Assembly: GCA_015233565.1 (NCBI GenBank)
Contig: JADFXM010000048.1
Span: forward strand, 1-54,084
Source of the DNA: Candidatus Rifleibacteriota bacterium
GTDB taxonomy: Bacteria > Muiribacteriota > Ozemobacteria > Ozemobacterales > Ozemobacteraceae
Direction: 5' to 3'
Length of the DNA stretch: 54,084 nucleotides
Part shown: positions 18,816 to 26,592 of the stretch, one piece after another
Layout: each line of letters opens with the position of its first letter
Numbering within the stretch: position 1 is the stretch's first letter
Notes under the pieces: generated by a model
Told to the model about the DNA's origin: nothing
The model's input: only the letters and a program-made list of their open reading frames with translations
Database searches by the model: none
Position numbers and translations under genes: made by a program

Positions 18816-20009
18816 ATGAAACCATTGGTAGCTGAATTAATAAGTGTTGGAACGGAATTATTGTTAGGAGAAATTCTTGACACAAACGCGGTTTTCCTTG
18901 CTCAAAGCTTGAAAGAGAATGGAATTTTTCTTTATTTCCGATCAACTGTTGGTGATAACATTGAGCGAATCAAGACTGTTTTGCGCCTGGCTCTTAGCAG
19001 AAGTGACCTTATTATCACAACTGGAGGGCTAGGCCCGACACCGGGAGATGTTACACGCGAATCGATTGCCAGTCTGTTAGACGAAAAAGTTGAAGTTCAC
19101 GATGGAATAAAATTAAAAATCCAAAGTTTCTTTGAAAAACGTGGAATTAAGATGCCCGAAAATAATCTTAAACAAGCTTGGGTGATTCCTTCCTCGGAAA
19201 TTTTAGAAAACCCCATCGGAACTGCTCCGGGTTGGTTTGTTAAAACCGGTGGCAAAACAATTGTTTCTCTCCCCGGCCCTCCACATGAAATGCGAAGAAT
19301 GTGGCAAGAAACTGCTCTTCCCAAGATAGCCCGAAGTGAACAAAATATTTATTCACAAACTCTACATACTTTCGGTTTAGGGGAAAGCCTGATGGCTGAA
19401 AAGTTAAAAGATTTTCTTTCCATGAGTCATCCAACCTTTGCGCTTTATGCGCGCCCCCATGGAATTGACATCAGAATAGCAGCTTCGACTGAAACTTATG
19501 AAAAAGCCCGCTCCATTGTTGAGGAAATGAAGACCGAAATTCTGAAACAAATTGGAGAATTTATTTATTCCCAGAATGATGAACGGTTAACAGATAAAAT
19601 TTACGAAAAACTTGAAAAATCCGGAAAAAATTTTGCGCTTGTGGAAGGTTTTACATGCGGAAAAATGGCTGGATTGCTAACGGTTTCTGAGAAATGTTCC
19701 AAAGTGTTCAAAGGAGGGATTGTTTTTTCTCAGGAGGTATTTGTAAAAAAATCACTAAACAATATAATAGCCGAAAGCAAGGCTTTTTTCGGTGTAGATT
19801 GGCTGTTGATAAACAATTTGAAGAGAGACAATTCAATGCAAAAGCATGGCGATTACATCGAATTGGTTGTAGTTGAGCCTAATAATGAAACACATTTGTT
19901 TTCTCTTCCAATTTTTGGGGACAGGAGCTACATGTTAGAAAGGGCTGCATACTGGAGTTTAATAGAATTTTTTGGAATTTTGAGCAAAATAGAAGAGAAT
20001 TACGAATGA
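18816..20009 (+). CDS. cinA: CinA-like protein with a degenerate C-terminal deamidase domain
   Basis: A 397-residue protein. The N-terminal molybdopterin-binding-like (COG1058) domain is clear, with SVGTELLLGEILDTN at the start and TTGGLGPTPGD at 68-78. The linker region has the family's LPGPPHEM. The C-terminal CinA domain, which deamidates nicotinamide mononucleotide, normally carries ESCTGG; here the aligned residues are EGFTCG (277-282), so the catalytic Ser is lost. The ADP-ribose pyrophosphatase role assigned to the N-domain may remain. ATG 18816 is chosen over an in-frame GTG at 18810 because GGGG then has normal spacing. A promoter is visible at 18765-18792. Confidence 0.88.
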   Translation: MKPLVAELISVGTELLLGEILDTNAVFLAQSLKENGIFLYFRSTVGDNIERIKTVLRLALSRSDLIITTGGLGPTPGDVTRESIASLLDEKVEVHDGIKLKIQSFFEKRGIKMPENNLKQAWVIPSSEILENPIGTAPGWFVKTGGKTIVSLPGPPHEMRRMWQETALPKIARSEQNIYSQTLHTFGLGESLMAEKLKDFLSMSHPTFALYARPHGIDIRIAASTETYEKARSIVEEMKTEILKQIGEFIYSQNDERLTDKIYEKLEKSGKNFALVEGFTCGKMAGLLTVSEKCSKVFKGGIVFSQEVFVKKSLNNIIAESKAFFGVDWLLINNLKRDNSMQKHGDYIELVVVEPNNETHLFSLPIFGDRSYMLERAAYWSLIEFFGILSKIEENYE

Positions 20010-20179
20010 ATTGAAAGTTCAGGAAAAAACCTTGAAGGCTTGGGGAATCCGAGCATTTTTTCGAAAAAGTCAAATATTCTACAGCTTATAAGCTAAATCG
20101 AAGCTCACAAAAGAATTTGTAACAACATTTTGGAATTCGTTTGTAATCTGAAAATAGCGCTAATCAGGGATTAGGGAAA

Positions 20180-20716
20180 ATGATCGAAGACACTGGAACA
20201 ATAAGGGCGTTTTTTGCCATTTGCTTGCCGGATTCAATCAAAAATGAAATTCAACAAATTCAAAAAAATGTTCACAATTCTTGGCGAATAACCGGAAAGA
20301 GCCAGCTACATCTAACGTTGGCCTTCATGGGCGCGCTTCCTTCTTCAAAATTATCCGAGATCTTTTCAATCGCCAAGGATGTTTCCAAAAATTTTTCAAA
20401 ATTTGAACTCGAGTTAACGGAATCGTCGATTTTCCCAAGTCTTAAGGTACCTCGAGTTCTGGTACTTGGAGTAAAATCTGACATCTTAATTGATTTTGCG
20501 AACTCATTGCTGAAAAAATTGAATGTCTTTGCAGACCAGAAAAAATTTTCAGGACACATCACTATTGCCAGAGCCCGTGACTCAAAACCGGAGATTCAGC
20601 ATTTGGAGGCAAAAGGAAAATGGTTGGTAGAAGACTTTAAACTTTTTAAAAGTGAATTACAACCCACCGGCCCCGTTTACACAATTTTGGAAAAATTTGA
20701 CCTTATTCAATCTTGA
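20180..20716 (+). CDS. thpR: RNA 2',3'-cyclic phosphodiesterase (2H family)
   Basis: A 178-residue protein with the two His-x-Thr motifs of the 2H superfamily: HLT at 44-46 (in LHLTLAFMG) and HIT at 126-128 (in GHITIARARD). The family opens 2',3'-cyclic phosphates on RNA ends and can join 2'-5' RNA in vitro. The ATG has AGGGAAA upstream. It often neighbours cinA and recA in other bacteria; here it follows cinA by 170 bases and recA is absent. Confidence 0.92.
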   Translation: MIEDTGTIRAFFAICLPDSIKNEIQQIQKNVHNSWRITGKSQLHLTLAFMGALPSSKLSEIFSIAKDVSKNFSKFELELTESSIFPSLKVPRVLVLGVKSDILIDFANSLLKKLNVFADQKKFSGHITIARARDSKPEIQHLEAKGKWLVEDFKLFKSELQPTGPVYTILEKFDLIQS

Positions 20717-20867
20717 CTTTTGCTGCTTTTATACGTGACTATTAATGAAATTTACTTAAAATGAATTTAAAAAATATCTCTGATTCGGTAGAACTATGAC
20801 TTTCGCACTTTTTGAGAATTAATTGGAACCCCCAGTTTTTCAAACTTCAACAGAAGGGGAGGAAATC

Positions 20868-21983
20868 GTGAAAAATATTTCTATTTTTAGTGTTTCTGCC
20901 GGCGTAGGCCATATTAGGGCGGCTCAGGCAATTGAATCGGCTGCAAAAAAAACTGAAAAAAGTCTTCAGGTTAAGCATCTTGACCTCATGACTCTTGTCC
21001 CTGATTTATTTCGAAAGTTGTATGCTGGATCATATATCAAAATGGTTGAAAATCATCCAAATATCTGGGGATACATTTACAGAAAAGCCGATCGGGAAAA
21101 GCCGGATTCGCTTTTAAATAAAATTCGAAAAGCTGTTCAAAAGTTGAACCTGGCAAAATTCGAAGAGGAAATTGAAAAATCTTCCCCGGATGTAATCATA
21201 TGCACGCATTTTCTCCCAGCCGAAATTCTTTCTGCAATGGTTGAAAAAAATGGATTGAAATGTCCCGTATATGTAGCTGTTACTGATTTCGACGTCCATG
21301 CAATGTGGGTCCACCCTTTTATGACTGCTTATCTGACAGCTTCGGAAGAAGTAGCCTTCCGGCTTGCTGATAGGGGCGTTAAACCCGACCAGATCCACGT
21401 TACGGGAATTCCCATTAATCCCGTTTTTTCAGGAACCTTTTCAAAGGAAGAGTGCGCAAAGGAAATTGGAATTTATCCGGACCGATTCACCATCTTGATG
21501 ATGTCTGGTGGGGCAGGGCTTGAAGGACTTGAATCCCTAGTGAAGCGCCTTGCTCAAATGGAGAAAAAATTTCAGATTATCGCATTGGCAGGAAAGAATG
21601 AAGATTTGCTGAAACGTTTCACAGAACTTTCAAAAAGTTTCCCTGACAGAATTAAACCCATGGGTTTCACAAATACCATTGAAAAACTGATGGCGGCTTC
21701 AGACATTGCGGTCACAAAACCTGGTGGACTTACCACCTCTGAATGCCTTGCAATGGGGCTTCCAATGATTCTGGTCTCTCCAATACCTGGTCAGGAAGAA
21801 AGAAATGCCGACTATCTTCTGGAAAATGGGGCTGCAATGAAAGCCACTGATCCTGCCGGCCTTGAATTTAAAATTAATAAAGTAATGAATAACCCTGAAC
21901 TAATCCAGAATATGCATCGCAGAGCCATTGAAATTTCCCGACCAAATGCAGCAATGGACATTTTGAAGATTGTATTGGGCTAA
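20868..21983 (+). CDS. MGDG-synthase/UgtP-like glycosyltransferase (GT28)
   Basis: A 371-residue two-lobe GT-B enzyme. The N-lobe starts with ISIFSVSAGVGHIRAAQAI, the lipid-acceptor glycine-rich loop of the MGDG synthase family. The C-lobe has the nucleotide-sugar motif TKPGGLTTSE (about 282-291) and PGQEERNADYLLENGAA. Likely function is transfer of a hexose from UDP-sugar to diacylglycerol at the inner membrane; the sugar cannot be read. GTG 20868 is chosen because GGGGAGG lies six bases upstream and the conserved loop then begins at residue 5. A TTG at 20823 would add 15 residues with no homology-like pattern. Confidence 0.88.
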   Translation: MKNISIFSVSAGVGHIRAAQAIESAAKKTEKSLQVKHLDLMTLVPDLFRKLYAGSYIKMVENHPNIWGYIYRKADREKPDSLLNKIRKAVQKLNLAKFEEEIEKSSPDVIICTHFLPAEILSAMVEKNGLKCPVYVAVTDFDVHAMWVHPFMTAYLTASEEVAFRLADRGVKPDQIHVTGIPINPVFSGTFSKEECAKEIGIYPDRFTILMMSGGAGLEGLESLVKRLAQMEKKFQIIALAGKNEDLLKRFTELSKSFPDRIKPMGFTNTIEKLMAASDIAVTKPGGLTTSECLAMGLPMILVSPIPGQEERNADYLLENGAAMKATDPAGLEFKINKVMNNPELIQNMHRRAIEISRPNAAMDILKIVLG

Positions 21984-22081
21984 TTCCCTATACCACACCT
22001 TCAAAAATCTGAAACATTCAAACTTTTGCAATTTTTCTTTCGATTTCCAATGGAAGATGCGACCCGATTGGGACGGAGTTT

Positions 22082-22567
22082 ATGAAACAGATCCTGTTAA
22101 TGGTGTTATTTATTTTTATTGCTTCATTTTTTTTCGCACAAACTGAAATTCAGATAGAAGGCGGAAAAGGGTGGGCAAAAGGACTTCCTACTTGGCGAAT
22201 CGAAGAGCATTGGTTGTTAGACATATTTTGGGGGGGAAGGCCAATGACCGGTTACCATGCATGGGTTTTTTCATTCATGGCTCTCATGTTTCACTTCCCC
22301 TTAGTCATTCTTTTCGCTTTCTCATGGAAGTTGGAAGCGAGAATTCTGGGCAGTTTAATGATCTTTTGGATCATCGAAGATTTCCTATGGTTCATTTTCA
22401 ATCCGGCCTTTGGAATACAAAAATTCTCCCCTGCTTTCATTCCATGGCATAAAAAATGGCTGCTTGGTTTACCAAATGACTACTGGGTTTTCTCGATGGT
22501 TGGAATTATACTGATTTATTGGTCCTTCAAGGGGTCTCCCAAAAGCACTTCGTTGGCAAAAAGCTAA
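22082..22567 (+). CDS. Unknown small polytopic membrane protein
   Basis: A 161-residue protein with a hydrophobic N-terminus (about 1-20) and three further membrane helices (about 63-84, 88-108, 136-153). It is rich in Trp, Phe and His, with GGKGWAKGLPTWRIEEHW after the first helix and IIEDFLWFIFNPAFG in the middle. These patterned aromatic motifs look conserved rather than random, but I cannot name a family. The ATG follows GGAG closely. A run of seven G (22231-22237) lies inside the frame. It stands 98 bases after the glycosyltransferase and may be co-transcribed. Confidence 0.75.
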   Translation: MKQILLMVLFIFIASFFFAQTEIQIEGGKGWAKGLPTWRIEEHWLLDIFWGGRPMTGYHAWVFSFMALMFHFPLVILFAFSWKLEARILGSLMIFWIIEDFLWFIFNPAFGIQKFSPAFIPWHKKWLLGLPNDYWVFSMVGIILIYWSFKGSPKSTSLAKS

Positions 22568-22693
22568 AGTATTACCCTTCAAGGCAAGTCTTTTTGTGAT
22601 TTTTTTTCTATCAAACCCTCTTTAAGAGCAAAAAATGGAAAGAAGGTTTATCCACGCATTTTTTTCCGAAAAACGAAAACATAAATAGATAGT

Positions 22694-23101
22694 TTACGAA
22701 TTTGGAATATAACCATCAACCATCAATTTAGTCGATCGATAAATTAAATAAAGTATTACAAAAATTCCTAAATAATACATGTTGGAAGCGACTTTTTTGG
22801 GATCAAAATCAATTTCGGCAATTTTTGGATTTTCTGGAAGATATCGAATCGTTATTAAATCGTTGTTTTTGACCTTGGTTTCTTTTTTTAAATAAAAATT
22901 CTTTTTATACGACGTTCCAGATACTTTATATTCAACTCTTACAAAAATTGAATTGGCTCTCGGGTCGGATTCAAGAATTTTTGCTTGAATTTCAATGCCG
23001 GTGTCCCTCATTTTAATATCAGTTCGCATTTTAATATAGCCAGAATAAATGCAAGAACACAAAATTAAAGTGAGAAAAATTTTTATCAGATCTTTCAACA
23101 T
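22694..23101 (-). CDS. DUF3592-like membrane protein
   Basis: A 135-residue protein with helices at about 5-23 and 107-127 enclosing a beta-rich domain with YKVSGTSYKKNFY and ITIRYLPENPKIAEID. The phrase about a value of the form YxPxNPxxA and the two flanking helices are typical of DUF3592 proteins, whose function is unknown. No clear ribosome site precedes the ATG at 23101. It converges with the previous gene. Confidence 0.65.
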   Translation of the reverse strand: MLKDLIKIFLTLILCSCIYSGYIKMRTDIKMRDTGIEIQAKILESDPRANSIFVRVEYKVSGTSYKKNFYLKKETKVKNNDLITIRYLPENPKIAEIDFDPKKVASNMYYLGIFVILYLIYRSTKLMVDGYIPNS

Positions 23102-23155
23102 AATATAAAAATTTTACCACTTCGGAGTTCGTTTAACAATTGTTTGTTAATTTGA

Positions 23156-23517
23156 CAGCAACAAAGAGTAAATTCATATTGACATTGGCAATTAACCAGT
23201 AATACCAATCCCAAAAAATATGTGCATCACCCCAAGAATATTGATTTGATCAAAATGAAGTGGGATCGGCATATTTTCCAAGAAAACACGGAACTTTCAT
23301 GAAAATAAGGAGCCCTTACTGGATGGTTGGAGCATTCATTTCTGTCAGACCCAACTCCAATTTACGCAGTCCTGAAGCACGAAATAGGTCAGATGAACGA
23401 ACTAATTGAAATTGGTATAATTCAAAAAAAAATTTCATGAAACAATATTTTTTTCAAATTTTCTACGCTTGTGTTGAAGCAGTTTTAGAAGTCAAGTATA
23501 TTTACTCTTTTTCGCTG
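23156..23517 (-). mobile_element. Miniature transposon with 18-bp inverted ends and 8-bp target duplication, carrying a nested insert
   Basis: The ends CAGCAACAAAGAGTAAAT (23156-23173) and ATTTACTCTTTTTCGCTG (23500-23517) are inverted repeats matching at 16 of 18. The flanks TAATTTGA (23148-23155) and TAATTTGT (23518-23525) match at 7 of 8, as a target duplication would. It is a homologue of the element at 53804-53946 in the opposite orientation, sharing the interior around GGCAATTA and CAAATTTTCT. It is longer because about 221 bp are inserted at 23200-23420. It encodes no protein, so it would need a transposase supplied from elsewhere. Confidence 0.75.
23200..23420. mobile_element. Second miniature element nested in the first
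   Basis: This 221-bp block is absent from the otherwise matching element at 53804-53946. It is bounded by TAATACCAATCCC (23200-23212) and GAAATTGGTATAA (23408-23420), inverted repeats matching at 10 of 13. There is no gene inside. The empty site can be read directly from the other copy. It is probably a different non-autonomous element that inserted later. Confidence 0.6.
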
Positions 23518-23568
23518 TAATTTGTCAGCAGGAAAGTGCAATTTGGGTGTAGGCGATTGAAAATCATC

Positions 23569-23922
23569 TTAAATAATATAATTTATTATGGATGGACTGA
23601 TCATGGAATCATTGGAGGGAGATGTTTTTTTGCCAGCAGCATCGTATGTTCCCATAAATTCTTGTTTTTGCTGGATGTATTGTACCCTTGCTTCATTTTC
23701 CACTCGATTGGCAGCCATCTCAACTTGTTTTCCTGAAATTAGATAATCAGGGCTGTTCTTAACAGCTTTTTCAATCGCCTGTGCGTTTCTTATCGTCCCA
23801 AGAGGATTTCCCGGAACTTTTTCGATCTCCGAAGAATTAAATCGGCGGGATGAGAGAGAGTCTTGAATTTGAGAAGTAGTCTTCTGTAAAAAAGCTTCCC
23901 TGGGATTTATTTGTCCTATCAT
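23569..23922 (-). CDS. Small protein of unknown function
   Basis: A 117-residue soluble, mixed-charge protein without signal peptide, helix spans or known motif. Amino-acid composition is balanced and protein-like (MIGQINPREAF at the start). The ribosome site is weak. It lies downstream of a strong hairpin terminator at 23991-24013, so it would need its own promoter. No family recognised; moderate doubt that it is expressed. Confidence 0.45.
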   Translation of the reverse strand: MIGQINPREAFLQKTTSQIQDSLSSRRFNSSEIEKVPGNPLGTIRNAQAIEKAVKNSPDYLISGKQVEMAANRVENEARVQYIQQKQEFMGTYDAAGKKTSPSNDSMISPSIINYII

Positions 23923-23990
23923 TTCGTTTGCCTTTTATTACATTTTTAAGTATTAATCGGCCAACGTAGTTAAATCTTTTACTAATAAAA

Positions 23991-24013
23991 AACGCCGCCA
24001 AAGGGCGGCGTTT
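23991..24013. terminator. Strong bidirectional hairpin terminator
   Basis: AACGCCGCC and GGCGGCGTT pair perfectly around AAAG. T-rich tracts follow on both strands. On the minus strand it would end transcription from the small gene at 24073-24234. Confidence 0.8.
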
Positions 24014-24072
24014 TCTACAAAACTTTACCCTTTTTTTGAGTTGCATTTTTCCCTCCTGTTCTTTCAGAATTA

Positions 24073-24234
24073 TTAAGATGCAAATTTTTCAGTAGAACTT
24101 ACTTCTTCATTTATTGGTTCTCTTGGATTAATAAACTCTTCAGAACCAAACTCTTTGTCGTGTAAAGTGATTTCGTTAAGTTTCATCTCAACAAGCCAAT
24201 TTTGAAACCAGGCAATAATTGATTGGTCTAACAT
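24073..24234 (-). CDS. Small acidic protein of unknown function
   Basis: A 53-residue acidic protein starting MLDQSIIAWFQNWL. The ATG at 24234 is chosen because AAGGAG lies eight bases upstream; a longer in-frame version to 24282 has no such site. It is followed 60 bases later by a strong terminator, giving a compact single-gene unit. No family recognised. A second ribosome-like site (AGGAGGG) and ATG at 24046 lie between its stop and the terminator. Confidence 0.45.
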   Translation of the reverse strand: MLDQSIIAWFQNWLVEMKLNEITLHDKEFGSEEFINPREPINEEVSSTEKFAS

Positions 24235-24468
24235 AATTTTTTCTCCTTTTTTACAGCTATTTTCACGCAAATTGTATGCCAAAAAGGGTTTTTACTGTTT
24301 TGAAGCCATTATGGAGGGCAGTGTGCAATTCCGCATGCTTCAGAAAAACCTGGTTTGCTTAATAATTGATCATTTATATTGCAATTTCTTGGCTAAATAA
24401 ATAAAATTATTTGTCAGATCAGCCAATCAAGAAAATAAAGGAAGAAATGCTATGCACCGAGAGGAACA

Positions 24469-25626
24469 ATGGAGAAAGTGAATATGGACAACATTTTAAT
24501 TGTTGATGACCAGGAAGTGAATAGAGATTTATTGACTCGTAGATTATCAAAAAAGGGTTTTTTTTGCCTAACTGCCTCCGGAGGAATTGAAGCGCTTGAG
24601 ACTCTCGCTAATCAAAAAATCGACTTGATAATTCTCGACGTAATGATGCCAGAAATGGATGGACTCCAAGTTCTTCAAATAGTCCGTGAAAAAAAGTCCG
24701 CAAATGTTCTTCCTATAATTATGGCTACTGCTAAAGATCAGAGCAGTGATATTATCCAAGCTCTATCATATGGGGCAAATGATTATATAACCAAACCCAT
24801 TGATTTTGATGTGCTTTTGGCACGCATCAAAACTCAACTTATTTTGAAAAATGCTACCGAGGAGCTCGCTCGGCGTGATGAAGAAAATAAAATCGAATTA
24901 AAATTCGCGAAAACCGTTCATCGTTCACTTTTACCATGCGATGTTCCGAAGATGGCTAATGTTGACCTTGGAATTAACTTCTCCCCCTGCAATTCAATTG
25001 GCGGTGATTTTTACGATTTTTACCACTATCCGGAATCTGAAAAAGTTGGCCTCTTTTTCGCCGATATAAGTGGACACGGTGTTGCAGGGGCACTATTGAT
25101 GTCCATGCTTAAAATCCTTGCCGCTGATTGCTTCCGGGAAATTGGGAATTTATCCCAATCCATGTTAAACATGAATGATAGAGTTAAAGAGAGTTTTCCA
25201 GATGGGAAATTCGTCAGCGCATTATTTGGAATTATTGATCCCAAAAAACGTGAATTTAGCTTTGTAAACGCAGCTCCTGAAGCTATTGCTGTTTTCAAGC
25301 AGAATGGGGAATTTTATAAACCAATTGAATGGGGCCAACCTTTGGGTTTTTTTGAGTCTAAGGCGCTTGCAAAAGATAGTTTCAAGGAAATGAAGGTTGA
25401 AATTATAGCTGGTGAGACGCTGATTCTTTTCACAGATGGAATTACCGAACTTCAGAATCCGGAAGGAAAAATGTTGAAATTCAGCGGATTCCATCAATTT
25501 GTTAAAGAAGAGTTAAAGCAACCTTTGCAAAATACACTTGACAAGGTTTTTTTTAGAGCTTCGGAATATGCCGGTAAAGCTGGCCCCAAAGATGACATAA
25601 TGATGATTGGAATCAGGGCAAAATGA
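24469..25626 (+). CDS. Receiver-PP2C phosphatase response regulator (RsbU/RssB-like)
   Basis: A 385-residue cytoplasmic protein. The receiver domain (about 5-125) has Asp14-15 and the phospho-acceptor Asp57 in ILDVMMPEMDG. A short coiled linker follows, then a PP2C phosphatase domain (about 150-385) with IGGDFYD, ADISGHG, FTDGIT and PKDDIMM. The usual NAGH motif reads NAAP. Phosphorylation of the receiver would control dephosphorylation of a Ser/Thr-phosphorylated partner. The ATG has AGAGGAA upstream; a second ATG at 24484 is possible. It shares its output domain with the two membrane phosphatases at 1.7-7.5 kb. Confidence 0.92.
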   Translation: MEKVNMDNILIVDDQEVNRDLLTRRLSKKGFFCLTASGGIEALETLANQKIDLIILDVMMPEMDGLQVLQIVREKKSANVLPIIMATAKDQSSDIIQALSYGANDYITKPIDFDVLLARIKTQLILKNATEELARRDEENKIELKFAKTVHRSLLPCDVPKMANVDLGINFSPCNSIGGDFYDFYHYPESEKVGLFFADISGHGVAGALLMSMLKILAADCFREIGNLSQSMLNMNDRVKESFPDGKFVSALFGIIDPKKREFSFVNAAPEAIAVFKQNGEFYKPIEWGQPLGFFESKALAKDSFKEMKVEIIAGETLILFTDGITELQNPEGKMLKFSGFHQFVKEELKQPLQNTLDKVFFRASEYAGKAGPKDDIMMIGIRAK

Positions 25627-25650
25627 TATTTTAACCCAGAAGTTAAAGTT

Positions 25651-25775
25651 GCCGAAAAATCTCGGTATATTTTATTCGGTACAAAGCGACTCGCTGTTGA
25701 TGCGAGAAAGAGGTGCGAAAATTTGGGTGGGTACACAAAAAAGCGAATTTTAGAGGATTTTTCGACAGACTCGTT
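25651..25775 (+). repeat. 125-bp structured intergenic repeat, copy 1
   Basis: It matches 48811-48935 without gaps at 111 of 125 bases, including a 36-base identical block near the 3' end. The two ends pair: CGAAAAATCTC near 25653 and GAGGATTTTTCG near 25753-25764, with one bulged base. An internal CTCGC/GCGAG stem is present in this copy only. It lies 25 bases after a plus-strand gene. It has no open frame of note. It could be a miniature mobile element or a small structured RNA. Confidence 0.7.
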
Positions 25776-25808
25776 GTGTCTCTTTCGATGAATTATTGAG
25801 GAAACCTA

Positions 25809-25964
25809 GTGAAAAATCCATTTGGAGATGGAATCCATATTTTTAGCAGAAAACTTTTCCCAAAAAAGAGAATCCAAAAGCTCATTAGAAGAGGATGGAA
25901 AGCATTAAATCGAAAAATATTCTTTTTTGCCTGGAATTTTCTTTGGACAAGTGTAAAGCCTTGA
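25809..25964 (+). CDS. Possible 51-residue basic protein
   Basis: A GTG start with GAGG seven bases upstream opens a frame of 51 residues that is very rich in Arg, Lys and aromatic residues (MKNPFGDGIHIFSRKLFPKK and onward). It sits in an otherwise gene-free stretch (25776-26099) after the 125-bp repeat. No family recognised. The basic composition of AT-rich random frames is similar, so confidence is low. Confidence 0.15.
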   Translation: MKNPFGDGIHIFSRKLFPKKRIQKLIRRGWKALNRKIFFFAWNFLWTSVKP

Positions 25965-26099
25965 TTCAATGCTGGCATCAGCCTAGTTCAACAATCGAGT
26001 TTTTAGGATAGAATTAAAGCGCAGATTTCTTTTGTAAAAATCGTATAGAATCAGGGTTTTGGCAATAGTGTACGTTCCCATTGGGAATTTTCACTAAAC

Positions 26100-26128
26100 T
26101 TGACTACTTCTCATTTGCATGATAGCAT
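26100..26128 (+). promoter_or_regulatory. Possible promoter of the FmdB-like gene
   Basis: TTGACT (26100-26105), 17 bases, then TAGCAT (26123-26128), which matches four of six -10 positions. The gene starts 57 bases later. Confidence 0.35.
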
Positions 26129-26184
26129 TCCATCTACTTTTTGAGGTTGGATAATTAATTTAACCGAAAAAGCTTGGAGGTAAT

Positions 26185-26433
26185 ATGCCAATATACGAAT
26201 TTAGTTGCGGAAATTGTAAAAAGGACTTTGAATTGCTTCTTTCCATAAGAACGGATCTTTCAACTGTTGTTTGCCCGACTTGTAATGGTGGCAAAGTTAA
26301 TAAGAAGGTTTCAAATTTTGCCCGTGGAGGAGGCTCCTCCAATGATTCAACAGATTTTTCAGATCATTCTAGTTCTCATTCAGGCTGTGGGAGCTGCGCT
26401 ACGCATTCATGCGGCTCTTGTGGTCATCACTAA
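26185..26433 (+). CDS. FmdB-family zinc-ribbon protein
   Basis: An 82-residue protein of the putative regulatory FmdB family. It begins MPIYEFSCGNC and carries two CxxC knuckles (Cys8/11 and Cys30/33) that should bind zinc. The C-terminal tail is Ser/Gly-rich and ends with a run of Cys and His (CGSCATHSCGSCGHH), common in the family. The start has a strong GGAGG. The family's role is unclear; the name comes from formamidase operons. A weak terminator follows at 26534-26563. Confidence 0.9.
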   Translation: MPIYEFSCGNCKKDFELLLSIRTDLSTVVCPTCNGGKVNKKVSNFARGGGSSNDSTDFSDHSSSHSGCGSCATHSCGSCGHH

Positions 26434-26533
26434 GTAAAAGTGCCTGGTTGTTAAGCTCTATCGTAGCGACTGAACTTCGGACTTTTAAATTTTTCAGTTG
26501 TTTATGATTTGAAAATCGGTATACCTAAGGGTT

Positions 26534-26563
26534 AAAAAAGAAGCGTTTTTGGCGTTTCTTTTT
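26534..26563 (+). terminator. Weak hairpin with T-tract after the FmdB-like gene
   Basis: AAAAAGAAGCG pairs with CGTTTCTTTTT with one G-T pair. The stem is mostly A-T and the T-tract is part of it. It could be a terminator or the leader of the next gene. Confidence 0.4.
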
Positions 26564-26592
26564 CGAAATATATTAACAGGAAAGGAAGTAGT

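Noticed and set aside
20823..20867. TTG start giving 15 extra residues on the glycosyltransferase
   Set aside because: The GTG at 20868 has a strong ribosome site and fits the family N-terminus.
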